Shown: one piece after another, positions 25,201 to 36,300 of the stretch
How the letters are laid out: each line of letters begins with the position of its first letter
Numbering within the stretch: position 1 is the first letter of the stretch
DNA from: Coccinella septempunctata
Lineage: Eukaryota; Arthropoda; Insecta; Coleoptera; Coccinellidae
Direction: 5' to 3'
Assembly (NCBI RefSeq): GCF_907165205.1
Contig: NC_058194.1
Span: 20,832,856 to 20,896,855 of the forward strand
DNA: 64,000 bases
Program-made: the position numbers and the translations under genes
The notes under the pieces: generated by a model
What the model was told of the DNA's origin: nothing
Database searches by the model: none
The model's input: the letters and a program-made list of their open reading frames with translations, nothing else

Positions 25201-28200
25201 ATACAATTTTCCATCTCATTTTCACGCATACAACTCTCAAGGAGAATATACGAGGATGTATTGATATCTAGTTAGCATAGACCAGTTCATGCATAAGAAA
25301 AATATTGCGTTACCATAGCACATTGGCGCACCAAGGGGGGGGGGGTGGTACGGGGGCACGTGCACCCCCCAAGCGTCGAAAAGATAACTGATTTTGCTAT
25401 GGTAAAACCGTAAAAAACTACTTTCATCAAGTTTGCAGCTAGGCGTGCCCCCCCCATAATATTATTCTGGGTGCGCCACTGCCATAGCAACGAACAATTA
25501 CTCATTCATTTTCTCAGGAGTGATATATTTATTTCTTTAATTATTTATTTATTCATTCATTCATTGATTTATTTATTTATATACGAGGATGTATTGATAT
25601 CTAGTTAGCCTAGACCAGTTCATGCATAAAAGGAATTTTGACTCATTAGACCAGAGTTACGAAATAAATTCAAAGAAATAAGATGTCCACCGAAATTGTG
25701 AAAATCGAAAAAATACCTGTATTTAAAAGGGTTAAGAGGTAAGCAGATTTACGAAGATATGCTTAATACTTTTGGTGATCAATGTCCTTCGTATGCGACC
25801 GTGAAAAATAGGACTGCAAGCTTCAAAAGAGGTAAACTTTCCATTGAAGATGATGACCGATAGGGAAGGCCAGTTTCTGTGTCATTCCTTGGAAATGTCG
25901 AAGCAGTTCATGACATGATTTTATCAGACCTTCGATTTGGGCTAAAACGGATATCTGAAGCACTGAATATTTCATACGAACGCGTTCATTATATAGTGCA
26001 CGTCAACTTGGACATGAGAAAAATTGCTTCAAAATGGATCCCCAAATGTTTGAATGTTGACTACAAGCGTGCAAGGATAGAAGCATCGCGTTCGATCTGT
26101 GCTCGATTTGAAAACGATGCAAACTTCTTAAACCGAATTGTTACTATGGATGCGACTTGGGTACATTTCTACCATCCAGAAACAAAGCAACAATCGATGG
26201 AATGGCGACACTTTGGTTCTCCAAGACCTAAGAAATTTCGTGTCAAAACATCTGCTGGAAAAGTTCTTGCTTCAGTTTTTTGGGATGGCCTTGGAGTAAT
26301 CATGATTGATTTTTTGGATAAGGGTAGAACAATATCCGGAGATTGCTATTCGACATTACTGACCACTCTACGGGAAAAAATTTAAGAGAAAAGACGTGGA
26401 AAGCTATCCAGAGGTGTTTTGTGTTCTGCAGAACAACGCCCCTGCACACAAATCACATGTTGCCATGCAAAAAATTCGTGATTTAGGGTTTGAATTACAA
26501 GAACACCCCCTTTATTCACCAGATTTGGCTCAATCCGACTATCATCTCTTTCCTCAACTGAAAAAAAGTTTAAAAGGTCGTAAATGTTCTTCTAACGAGA
26601 GGGTAATAAAGGCTGTGGAGGTCTGGTTTGCAGAGCAAGAAGAAACATTTTTTTTTGTAAGGTCTAGAGAAGTTTCAGGTTTGCTGTGATGAATGTATCC
26701 AATTAAGAGGAGAATATGTTGAGTAATAAAATATTTTGACATTGAAATTTTGTTTGGTTCTATAGTAGGTTAAGAATTTTTCAAAATATCCTCGTATGGT
26801 CGAAATAATGAGTTATTATGAGTAATTCCTTGTGATTCTGAATACAGGACGAATTCAGGCATTCATCATTCCGAGGATAATCTTCTGCACAATTCAGATA
26901 TGCACATATACTTAATCCAAAAAATTTTTCCCCTTCTAGAGAATTTTCTATGGATTACAACGACCGTTCTTTCTCATTTTACCCGCGTCGATTTGGTGGC
27001 TATTGCAAGGGTGGAAGCCACTTAAGCTTATTGGTTCCATTGTGATTTGGCATGTACTGGATGCTTGTCCATATTGAATCTGATCCCGATGCATTCGCGA
27101 CTGTTTGTTCTGGATTCATGACACTTAATTTGCATGTAGAACCCGTTATTTGATTAACGATAATTCAGAATTTTCTCTTAAGCAAAGGAACAACCGCGAT
27201 AATTTCACATATCAATATGGCGGTATTGATGACGAAGTATTAGTCGATAGAGATTAAATAAATCAGGAAACAGGTCTTTTCTACCATACGCAAATAATCC
27301 TTGATGATTATAGTTATTTATGTACCAAGGACGAAAAACTGTCTATTATAGTCGAGCCTGTAAGGTAGGGGAGATAATATAGACAGTTTTTTGCCGAGAA
27401 GCATATACCATTTTTGTAGAGCTCACATGTCTTTGTGAAATTCCCTCAGCTCTGGAGTTGTGTTAGTGATATCTATATTCGTACCTAATTCACTCGTAAA
27501 ATCTAGCAGATTTCGTAAAGAATTAATTCGACAACAGAAAATGACAGTTATTGCCAGGGGCACTAATGTTTTCATCAAATTCTGCATTCCCAAAATTGAT
27601 TCAATCGCCCTTATATGTATTGGTTACCTAATGACGAATCGCCAGATGAAAAATTTGTGTGCGGACGAAAAGTGTATGCGGACGAAAACTACTTAGCTTC
27701 AAAAATCGACTTTTCGTTCGGAAATCAGTACGTGAAATGTCATTTCTTGTTTAGGTCAACGATAAAAGCATTAAAGGCGAAATTCATATTCAAATAAGAT
27801 AATATAGGTTATGTTTGATACTAGATACAGTGCAACAATATTTGTATTTCGTCTCATTCAGTTCTACCATTGAGCATTAATACACAATGGGCCTACCTAC
27901 CAATAAGACAGAAAACGTCAGTTCATAAAGGATTTAGTCGAACCCCCAGTGTTGTTTACATCGTAAAATAGTAAAATGTTGAAAAGAGTACCTGTTCGTT
28001 ACTACACTTACAGTAATGTCCCGTTGAACAATAGTATTGACTCGTAAAGGTGTGAGAACTTTACCTCAAGATGTTTCCCAAATGGTCAAATTCAAATGAG
28101 ACACGGGGGCTGATTGTAGGTGCAATTACTTCCAGATGTGTCAGGGTAGAATTTTCGGAATGCGAATTGTCGGCAAAAACTCTGGGATTCCCACGGTTGG

Positions 28201-31200
28201 CAGAATAGATCCGCATTTTTTCTTGGAGAATTTCGACAAGTGAAAGCAACTCTTTTGTCGAAGGCAGAAATTTGAAAAGATGGAAGTGTATTCGGAATTC
28301 TGGACAGTCTTCAAGTGGATACAAACAAAGATATTCCAATGATGGAAGAAATGCTGCAATATATGTTATCAGGAATTATTTAATGAGTTCAATAAATTTA
28401 AACTGAGATATACCTTTAAGTTGATTCTGAAATAAATATTCATTAAAAAATATTTCGGGAAAGGCACATGCATTTTTCTCAGAAGTTTTCTGTCCCAACA
28501 TCAGAAATACAAGAATTCTACAATTTAATTTCTTGCATTTTGAATGTTAAGAAAAATATAAAGAATAAGAACAATTCTTAGAGAGTTGAATTATGTACCG
28601 GCTATATCCATTTAAAAATCATAAAAAAAACCAGAAAATGACTGAAATATGCATTCTTCTTGACACTTGGTTTTTTCTCACAGCTCCCAATATCTGAACT
28701 CCAACAAGTTTTTATTTTTATTCCTTGTATTTTAGATGTTGGGAAAAAGTAATCCATAAAAATTTCAACTTCTAAGATAAGTTGCATCGGACATATACAC
28801 CTTATCGTGAAATACCATATACATATTGCTCTTTCTTTGTTTAATAAGACTAATGGTATATGTTCAACACAATACTAGGCGATGGAAGGATTTTATTGTC
28901 GTGGAAATGATCAAAAGAAAGAAAAATCTCTCTTACTAATTTTTGTCACTTTCAACACTTTTCAATGTAAGATTTAAAATTTTTGTATATCTTTTAATCT
29001 TTTCTTGTTGCAGTCACCCAAAAATTGTTATCTTGATATTTTAGGTTGTTCTGATGATGTTTATAAATATATCGAAACGTCTGTCATTTCTCCAACAATC
29101 AATTCCCGCTAAATAAACTGATCGAGATGAAATTTTGATCAGGTGGAAAAAATTATTGAAGATATTTACTCTAGGTCCAGTTATGAGGCACGTTACTTCG
29201 TCCAGAATATTTTCGATTGTCTGCTCGCATACATTGAGTGGATTAAGGCTTGCATTCTGCTAGAATGAAACTTGTGATTTATTACTGTTTTATTCATTGT
29301 TTTTGAGCATTGTTGGATAAGCATGTGCTGTTGCTTGTGTACTCACAATTTTATAAGGGTAAAAACGAGAACTATTCAATCGTATGCAAATGTTGCTTGT
29401 TCGAAGAATAGAAGGGTGGTGGTAAACATATAGATATAAGTCTTTGTCTCTAAAATGCAGATTTGGATGATACGTTTTTTTTGGATTCAAATGTATTCCT
29501 CTTTTCTCTTCGAAACAGATATTTCTAATGCATAAACAGCTTCCTAGATGTTATAATATGATGTTACTCTACTACGACTGATTTCTGATGAAATATTCAA
29601 TCAAGTCTTTCAAAAAGTAAGGAATATAAACATTTTTTTAGTTGTGTCGTAGAAAAATTTCATGCTTGTATTTTTTCACGATGAAGTTTATGAGATTCTG
29701 AAAAAAGCAGAGCAATGATTTTCGAAATATGGTCCATGTTTGTTCCTTTAGAAAGTTCCAGAAAAAAATATTTTGCCCTTGACTCATAATTATTTCGATT
29801 TTCCTGTACACTTTCGTTATTCGAAGTTATTCGAAAGTGATTCTGTGAATGGGCAATACGTTGACAAAATTGCCATTTGTCATCACGAAATAATTCAGAG
29901 CATGAAACGAACTTTTCATTGAATGTGGAAGATTTTAAAATTAATAACTACCAATTCTTTGGAATAATTATTGGGAGAAATTAGAAATTTTTTGTTAAAA
30001 GTTCATTATAACAAAAGGTATTGACAATATTTGACAATAGTACAGTGACCATTATGTCTGATAGTTCAATCATTATCGGAAAGGAATTTTGATATGTTGT
30101 CCAGATCGAACTACAAAAACAGAAGTGTATGAACTTTATGAAGGTATACAAATAACATAAAAACTTTGCTCCCAAAGTGTTCATTCAGTTAGAAAATGAA
30201 GCTAGGTATCACCATCAATGTAAAAAAATTTGCATGAACATGAGAAATTTTAAAATTACAAGGTACATTACTGGAACCTCCGCATTCACCATTTTGCAAC
30301 CATAACATCCATTGAGTAGGAATAAGGAGGATAAGTTTTCCGGGAAAAGCTTATAAAGTATCTTGTCATATCCTTTTGTGTTTATATCACTTTTTTTTTG
30401 ATACAGTACCTACTGCTAATGGTTTATCGCACAACAAATATTTCAATGAAGTCAAAAAAAATGTATTCGGTCAAATGCTTTCGTAAATTTTAGCCAAATA
30501 TTCAATTATTGCATGAAGCATTGAAATTTAATAAAGAATATGAAGTGATTGTTTCATATTTCTTTACGAATGTTCCCTTTTCGAGTAGAATCTAATAAAT
30601 GGAAGAAAATTCAGCGAATCAAGTTTTAACAATTATCTGAAAAAATCCAGATATACTTAGATTGCCAATGAAAACTGATGGCCTACTATATATATAGCTC
30701 GTTAGGTGTTTTACTTACTTTCCTTTTGATAAAAGAATCAAGAAATAACTATATTCTCTTGTTTCCTAGCAAATTTCAAAAGTCATTGAAACATGAGTTC
30801 TTCATCGACTTCATCCAAGAACAAAGAATTCATAATCAGTGATGCATATGCACAACATCGTCCCACCTTTAGGTGGATTCTTTGTAGTTAGTTGCATATA
30901 TGCACCATCTCCATGAATTCGAGGGGTCTTATATTGTTTTCCTATTACGTATGTGGAAGTTAATTATTAGGGGCAATTTAACCCTTTGTGGGATTTCTTT
31001 GTTAGATGACGAGGAGACATGACTATGCATCAGAAGTATGCAGTAATTTAGGTCCACAAAGATGCCCATAGGTTTTTAATGAATTACTTGGATGTTTTGG
31101 GAAATTCTTAGCCTACTACAAGAGTAATAAATATTTGTAAGTAAAAATACTTCATTACTCAACATTCAGTTTTAATTGGATAAGTAAAAAAAATACCGTT

Positions 31201-31273
31201 GAGAACTTGCAAATCATCCTTGCAACTCTGCAATTGATCTGATCCAGCCTTTAACAGAGGTTCCATCTCATTT
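21988..31273 (-). CDS. unrecognised protein, three-exon gene model
   Basis: Three minus-strand exons join in phase: 31273-31197 (77 nt), 28353-28065 (289 nt) and 22222-21988 (235 nt, ending TGA). Each has a pyrimidine-tract AG acceptor and a GTATTT or GTAAAG donor. A Met at 31266-31264 would give 197 aa starting MEPLLKAGSDQLQSCKDD. A 21-nt candidate microexon at 31597-31577 could extend it upstream in phase. The protein is soluble-looking, with an amphipathic start, no signal peptide or membrane span, and a last exon containing FVRSFMGNQSISARF and HCEGLTVAGRIFQW. I recognise no domain. The gene converges with sim. Confidence 0.55.
22396..22659 (+). repeat. GGGTTTCATAAA MITE, copy 3
   Basis: Begins CCCCGGGTTTCATAAAGCTT and ends with GAAAGTTTTAGGAAACC, the degraded inverted end. 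Its internal sequence aligns with the other copies throughout. Confidence 0.75.
23097..23221 (+). repeat. dispersed repeat R3, copy 1
   Basis: Matches 40867-41014: GTAGTCAGCAGGAATGCAG, AGTTTGGTGAAGGGTCCT and CTTTATACAAACATATCAG occur in the same order. This copy lacks about 25 bp present in the other. Confidence 0.6.
23305..23457. repeat. MITE with CCTTGTTCAAACTA inverted ends
   Basis: The left end CCCTTGTTCAAACTAAGCTAG is inverted relative to the right end CTAGTCTGAACAAGGC. The interior holds further inverted blocks (ATCGAGTA, TAATTTAG, TCGACTAAATTACT). About 153 bp, noncoding. Confidence 0.55.
25248..25312 (+). mobile_element. mariner 5' end fragment
   Basis: TACGAGGATGTATTGATATC, then CTAGTTAGCATAGACCAGTTC and ATGCATAAGAA, is nearly identical to the start of the mariner copy at 25582. 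The rest of this copy is missing and a hAT MITE is inserted directly after it. Confidence 0.7.
25321..25481. mobile_element. 161-bp hAT-type MITE with 8-bp target duplication
   Basis: Terminal inverted repeats CA(T/G)TGGCGCACC flank a G-run/C-run-rich interior. The perfect 8-bp duplication CCATAGCA lies at 25313-25320 and 25482-25489. Eight-base duplications are typical of hAT transposition. It is noncoding. Confidence 0.85.
25582..26796 (+). mobile_element. mariner element, inactive
   Basis: The ends TACGAGGATGTATTGA and the complement of the right end (TACGAGGATATTTTGA) bound about 1.2 kb. It encodes a broken mariner-type (DD34D) transposase, and TA borders both ends. A second 5' end of the same family lies 330 bp upstream. 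Confidence 0.85.
25738..26689 (+). pseudogene. mariner transposase pseudogene
   Basis: The N-terminal part (KQIYEDMLNTFGDQ, TASFKRGK) runs into a TAG after EDDDR at about 25861. The long frame 25879-26385 holds the first catalytic Asp (TMDATWVHFYHPETKQQSMEW region). A frame break follows, and 26396-26689 holds NNAPAHKSH, where the family has DNAPAHKS, then YSPDLAQSDYHLFPQLK with the third Asp. The stop, the frameshift and the Asp-to-Asn change at the second catalytic residue each argue against activity. Confidence 0.88.
27313..27705 (+). repeat. dispersed repeat D, copy 2
   Basis: Same ordered blocks as 9823-10515, without the nested MITE and with a shorter middle. There is no coding frame of note. 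Confidence 0.6.
28065..28353 (-). CDS. unrecognised minus gene, central exon
   Basis: A 289-nt exon open throughout, between TATATTGCAG and GTAAAG. It encodes a stretch including FLPSLEYLCLYPLEDC, FHLFKFLPSTKELLSLVEIL and SPRVSFEFDHLGNIL. Codon use and both splice signals look genuine. Confidence 0.6.
28354..31196. other. putative intron of the unrecognised minus gene
   Basis: AT-rich, with only chance reading frames. No repeat family member or RNA gene was seen. Confidence 0.4.
31197..31273 (-). CDS. unrecognised minus gene, first visible exon
   Basis: The acceptor tract TTTTTTTCATCAG precedes 31273 and the donor is GTATTT. It encodes NEMEPLLKAGSDQLQSC and KDDLQVLN, ending with one base that pairs with the two-base start of the next exon (Ala). 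Confidence 0.5.
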
Positions 31274-31576
31274 CTGATGAAAAAAAATGTACTACCTTCA
31301 AAAAAGTTTCGTACAGAAGTTTAATGAATCAAAATGAATATTATAGCAGGCTAAAAACATACAGTCAAGAAAACCATAGATTGAGATAGTTACTTTCAAT
31401 GTAAGTAAGATAACAAAAACGGTTTCCCTATTTATTTTTTTGTATTTCATATTATATTTGTCCACTGGGAAAAAGGAAACACTCAGAATATAAAATATAC
31501 CACAATGTCAGTACCATTAGTTGAATTAGTTTGAAGTAAAAATAGGATGCAGTTCATTGTTTCCTAATTTCTTTAC

Positions 31577-31597
31577 CCTTCAAAGACCTCTGATATT
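31577..31597 (-). CDS. candidate 21-nt microexon of the minus gene
   Basis: Between an AAATTTTCAG acceptor and a GTAAAG donor, 21 nt encode ISEVFE in a phase (one base in, two bases out) that joins the exon at 31273 to read ISEVFEGNEMEPLL. This is weak evidence, since microexons are easily matched by chance. Confidence 0.25.
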
Positions 31598-31644
31598 CTG
31601 AAAATTTCAACAAGTTTTTCTGTGGATCAGATGGGGTGAAATTA

Positions 31645-31850
31645 TTGTTCCTTCATTGCTGGGAAACAGCAGGTGTAGTATTAGTTTCCTAGGAATGTGC
31701 AGTTGCGAGCGTTTGTTCAATATGGCTTCTCCTGTTACCAAAAAACAATAAGTTGTTAGTGTCGGGTTGCGTTAAAGGGGGTAATGATGGGAGTAAGCAC
31801 CTGATTGAATGCAAACATCCACAGGCCCGCATTATTTATATTGATTAGCT
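31645..31850 (+). repeat. dispersed repeat R1, copy 2
   Basis: Partner of 14460-14685, sharing GCGTTTGTTCAATATGGCTT and GTTAGTGTCGGGTTGCG. No function is recognised. Confidence 0.55.
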
Positions 31851-32735
31851 ACTACAGATTCTGTATTTGGTAGCTACCTAATATAATAGCTATTTATGTA
31901 ACAAGTACATAAATTAGGTCTTTATGGACGAGTCCAAAAGTTTATGGCAGAGCGAGCAAAGCCAACGAGGCCAATAACTTGGGCAAGTTGTACCGAAAAG
32001 TACTAAAATATGTGTTGCCACCACAATATTGGGCCAGGAAGTAGTTGATTCTAGCATCAAGAGTATTGCAGATCGAAAACTGTGCTTCTACTTCGAGCTA
32101 GACTTCCTCAGGCATGCATTTTTATAATAACAAAGAATGTGTTTTTAATATTCACTACCAAACTAATGTTTAGAATAGTAATTCATGATTTTATTTTTAG
32201 GTCGAAGTTCAATTCTTCTTCCTTGAATAAAGTGTTGTTTGCATCTAGTATATTTACTTGACACAATAATAGTGACAGTTGAGTCCAATAAAGTGGTGTC
32301 CAATAAAGTAGTCAATTATGGACTCTAAACGAATTCATAAATAAAGTGTTTATGATGCAGTCGAACATAAAATAATTTTTCTTTATTACTTAAGACCAAT
32401 ATTCACTAGAATAATTTTTTTCTTTCTTTCTCAATCGATACCCTAGATGAACTTTCGATTTAGAACCACATGGAATTGCTTAGGCACTTTTCGAGAAAAA
32501 TACATGTCATATCACATGCCTATTTAGAGTGTGTACGCCTCAAAATCAAAATTTTGGGCTATAAAATGGAATATCCATTATAAATCTACTTGGTGGAGTT
32601 TATTATTATTATTATTATTCAATTGTTTTTCAACTGCGCCTCCTCCATGAATGAACCTGTTGAAATTATGAAATTTTCCTATATGCATATTGATTTTTCA
32701 CGAAATATGCAACAAATGCTGAAACTGTACACTAT

Positions 32736-33021
32736 TGTAACCAGTCCGGCCCTTGCGGTCGGACCTTTCGAGAAACAGAGCGGTCGAGAAATTCCAGAAT
32801 AACCGCGAATCTACCTGAATGTTTCCGGCGCCTATATAAGCCCAGCGGAGGAGCAGGTAGGAAGTACAAGTACAGTAACAGTGCAAGCGACTAGTGCAAA
32901 TAAACAAGAGTGGAAATAAATAGTAGTGTGATAGTTAGTTTGTGAGTTTTAAGTGTGTATTAAGTGTAAATAAATAATTTTAATAAGTTGGACGTTTTAA
33001 TTAAGGGAAGAAAACGTTACA
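32736..33021 (+). repeat. 5' LTR
   Basis: The LTR has TG...CA ends inside a TGTAAC/GTTACA inverted pair. It contains a TATATAA box at 32833-32839 downstream of GC-rich sequence and AATAAA at about 32898. The sequence directly after it (TTGGTGTCAAGTGTGCGG) is in the primer-binding position; I do not assign the tRNA. Confidence 0.92.
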
Positions 33022-33077
33022 TTGGTGTCAAGTGTGCGGTTCAACATCGCTCGAATTAAATAAATAATTTTGGATAT

Positions 33078-33389
33078 TTGGAGTTCATGCCAGTGACCAC
33101 AAGACTACAGAACGCGATGGAGACTCAAGCGGTAATGGACTTTTTGAGTAAGATGAACGAAAGAATGGAAGAAAATTCTCGAAAATTGAATGAGAAAATG
33201 GACGAGAACTCTTGTAAAATGAATGAGAAAATGGACGAGAACTCTTGTAAGTTGAATGAACAAATGGAAGAAAATTCTCGGAAATTGAATGAGAAAATGG
33301 ACCAGATTAAGGAAAATTGTAATGATGTGGTGAGTCAACTTACAGATAAATTGGACAAGAAACTGGAAACCATAAATGAAAAAAATTGA
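33078..33389 (+). CDS. retroelement ORF1: coiled-coil repeat protein (N-terminal Gag segment)
   Basis: This 103-aa frame is built of charged repeats of about 11 residues (NEKMDENSCK and variants), predicted to form a long coiled coil. It ends at a TGA at 33387, overlapping the next ORF, which starts at 33376 in the +1-shifted frame and continues the same repeat style (VDEKFDIVNEKF). The two are probably one Gag N-terminus split by a one-base change in the A7 run at 33379-33385, or joined by frameshifting or re-initiation. The start at 33078 is a non-ATG-context guess: MEFMPVTTRLQ has an internal Met at 33087. Confidence 0.65.
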   Translation: MEFMPVTTRLQNAMETQAVMDFLSKMNERMEENSRKLNEKMDENSCKMNEKMDENSCKLNEQMEENSRKLNEKMDQIKENCNDVVSQLTDKLDKKLETINEKN

Positions 33390-36300
33390 AAAAGTAGACG
33401 AGAAGTTTGATATAGTGAACGAGAAATTTTACGAAGTTTATGAAAGTGTTCATGGAAAGTTTGACAAAGTTTATGAAAGAGTTGACGAAAAGTTTGACAA
33501 AGTTTATGACGACGTTAATGGAAAATTGGAGGAAATGGCAGGAATAATTGAACATCATTCCAAATTGATAGATTCCTTGAAAAGAATGTCAAACAGAACA
33601 GATATTCTGGCTTCAACACCCTACAGCACAGCGAAAGCGGAAAATGACGGCGAAGGTAGTAGAATGAAGATCAAGCCTCCAACTTTTGATGGAAAAATAC
33701 CCTGGTCAACTTACCAAAAACAGTTTGAAGCTGCTGCGCTGGCAAACAATTGGAACGATAACGAAAAAGCCACGGCATTAATAATAGCTCTACGAGGAGA
33801 GGCACTCAACATTCTGCAAACGATTCCGGAGAGCCAACAAGCCTGTTACGAAGTTCTTACATCGAAACTTCAGATGAGATATGGTGATGCTCATCTACAA
33901 CAAGTATACCATGCACAAATAAAGAATCGAGTTCAGAAAACAGGGGAAAATCTCCAAGAGTTTGAAGCTGATGTGGCGAGATTAGTCAGGCTGGCTTATC
34001 CATCTGCTCCAGATAGCTTCCTGGAACAGCTATCAATCCAGACATTCGTGGACGGGATAAAGGATAGCGAAATACAACAAGCCCTGAGACTAGCACGCCC
34101 TAGAACCGTAGATGATGCCTTAGCCCAGGCTTTGGAAATCGAAGCAGCGAAGCAAGCGTCGCATAGGGGAGACCTTCGTGTAAGACAAGAGCAAGAAACA
34201 GATCGATCTGTTGAGGAGATTGTCAGAGAAAAAGTCCGCAGAATATTGCTTGCTGGGAAAAAGGATGCTGTGTGCTGGAACTTCAACAAAAGGAGGCATT
34301 TCAAGCAAAATCGTCCAGAATTTGAAAGGGCTACAGCTGGGAAAATAAAAGGAGTCGCTGTGGTAGACAATGGCTCGACCAAAACCATTGAGTGTCCCCA
34401 GAATTCCAGCCATTGTTCGCGCCTGGAAGAAAAGATCGATTTAAGGCGGACCACCGTAATCGAAGACGACTGGTTACCTGAAGAAATTCAAAGAGCACAA
34501 GAGGAAGATAACGACTTGAAAATAATCCTGAGTTGGAAGAAGAGCGGTAGACGACCTACTTGGGAAGAAGTATCCAGACTGAGCCAGAATATAAAGTCGT
34601 ATTGGGCACAATGGGAAACGCTGAAGATTGATGGAGGTCTTCTGAAACGTTGTTGGGAAAATGAAGATGGAACTGAGCAGAGACTTCAGTTGATTGTGCC
34701 GAAGAGCCGTGTGACAGACATTCTGACCAGACTACATAACGGAACTTCAGGAGGACATTTCGGGATAACCAAGACATTGGAAAAAGTCAGGCAGCGATTC
34801 TATTGGCCAAATTGTAAGAGGGACGTTAAAGATTGGTGTAGAAGATGCAAGGTTTGCGCTGCTGCTAACGGACCTTATGGTAGAGGAAAAGCACCAATGA
34901 AGCAATATAACGTCGGATCTCCCATGGAACGAGTAGCTATCGACATCGCTGGCCCCTTTCCCGAAACAGACCATGGAAACAAGTACATTTTGGTAGCGAT
35001 GGACTATTTCACGAAATGGGTGGAAGCCTACGGTATTCCTAATCAAGAGGCAAGTACGGTAGCTGATAAATTGGTCAGAGAATTCTTCTGCAGATTTGGA
35101 ATACCTCTGGAGCTGCATTGTGATCAAGGCCGAAATTTTGAGTCGAAGTTATTCCAAGAAGTATGCAGCAAATTGGGGATTCATAAAACAAGGACTACAC
35201 CTCTTCATCCACAATCAGACGGCATGGTCGAACGAATGAATCGGACCATGGGAAAACATCTGGCCAAAGTAGTTTCTGATCACCAGCGGGATTGGGATGA
35301 ATATTTACATCTATTCACCATGGCATACAGATCTTCGGTTCAAGAATCAACCAAGGAAACCCCATCCAGTATAATGTTCGGCCGAGAAATAAGGCTGCCT
35401 TGCGACTTAGAGTTTGGATGTAAGCCTGGAGAAGACGTAGCTGGGGAGGACTACGTTAGTAAATTAAGGAACAAGCTGGATTACATTCATGACAAGGTAC
35501 GCAATCAAATGCAGCAAGCAAGTGACCGAATGAAAATGCGCTACGACATCAAGGCTATTGAAGGTGGATTCACCACTGGGGATCTGGTGTGGCTACATAA
35601 TCCACAAAGGAGGAAAGGTTTTTCACCAAAGCTGCAGAGGCAGTGGGAGGGACCGTATGAAGTAATCAAGAGGATAAATGATGTAGTTTACCGGATACGG
35701 AAGCTCCCCAGAGGAAAACCAAAGGTTGTCCATTTCAACCGATTAGCCCCGTACGCGCAGGACGAAGAAGAAGTACGTCTTGTGGAAGCCCCGATGCAAG
35801 GTAGCAGCGATTACCAGAAGTTTATGGATTGTTATGGTGAGACACGCGTTGCACGGTTCAGCGTTACACAGGAAGTACATCAAGATCTCTTTACCGTGTC
35901 TGAGGAATACTCTCTCGCTCATTGCGTAGCGGAGGACCTTCGTATGAGCAAAGGAATAGCAAGAGTATTCAGAAATAAATTTGGACGTCAGGAACAACTA
36001 TTGCGACAGCAGCCAAGAATCGGGAAAGTTCTGAAATTGAAGGCTGAAGGTCGGTTCATTTATTATCTAGTCACCAAGCAACATTCCTACCAGAAGCCAA
36101 CCTATCAGAATCTATGGGCGGCACTGCATAGCTTGAAAGAAGACCTTCAACGCTTTGGAGTCAGGAAATTAGCTGTTCCCAAGCTCGGTTGTGGATTGGA
36201 CCAGCTGAATTGGCGAGTTGTGCGAAGCATGCTGGAGGTGGTATTTCAGGGGACTGGTATACGGATCCTGGTGTGCAGTTTCAACCCAAAGCAGGCCGGA

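Noticed and set aside
28386..28440. 13-nt microexon between 28353 and 31197
   Set aside because: Splice-like borders exist, but inclusion shifts the frame into a stop.
33105..33558. Minus-strand frames opposite the coiled-coil region of the retroelement
   Set aside because: Hydrophobic mirror images of the charged repeats; shadows.
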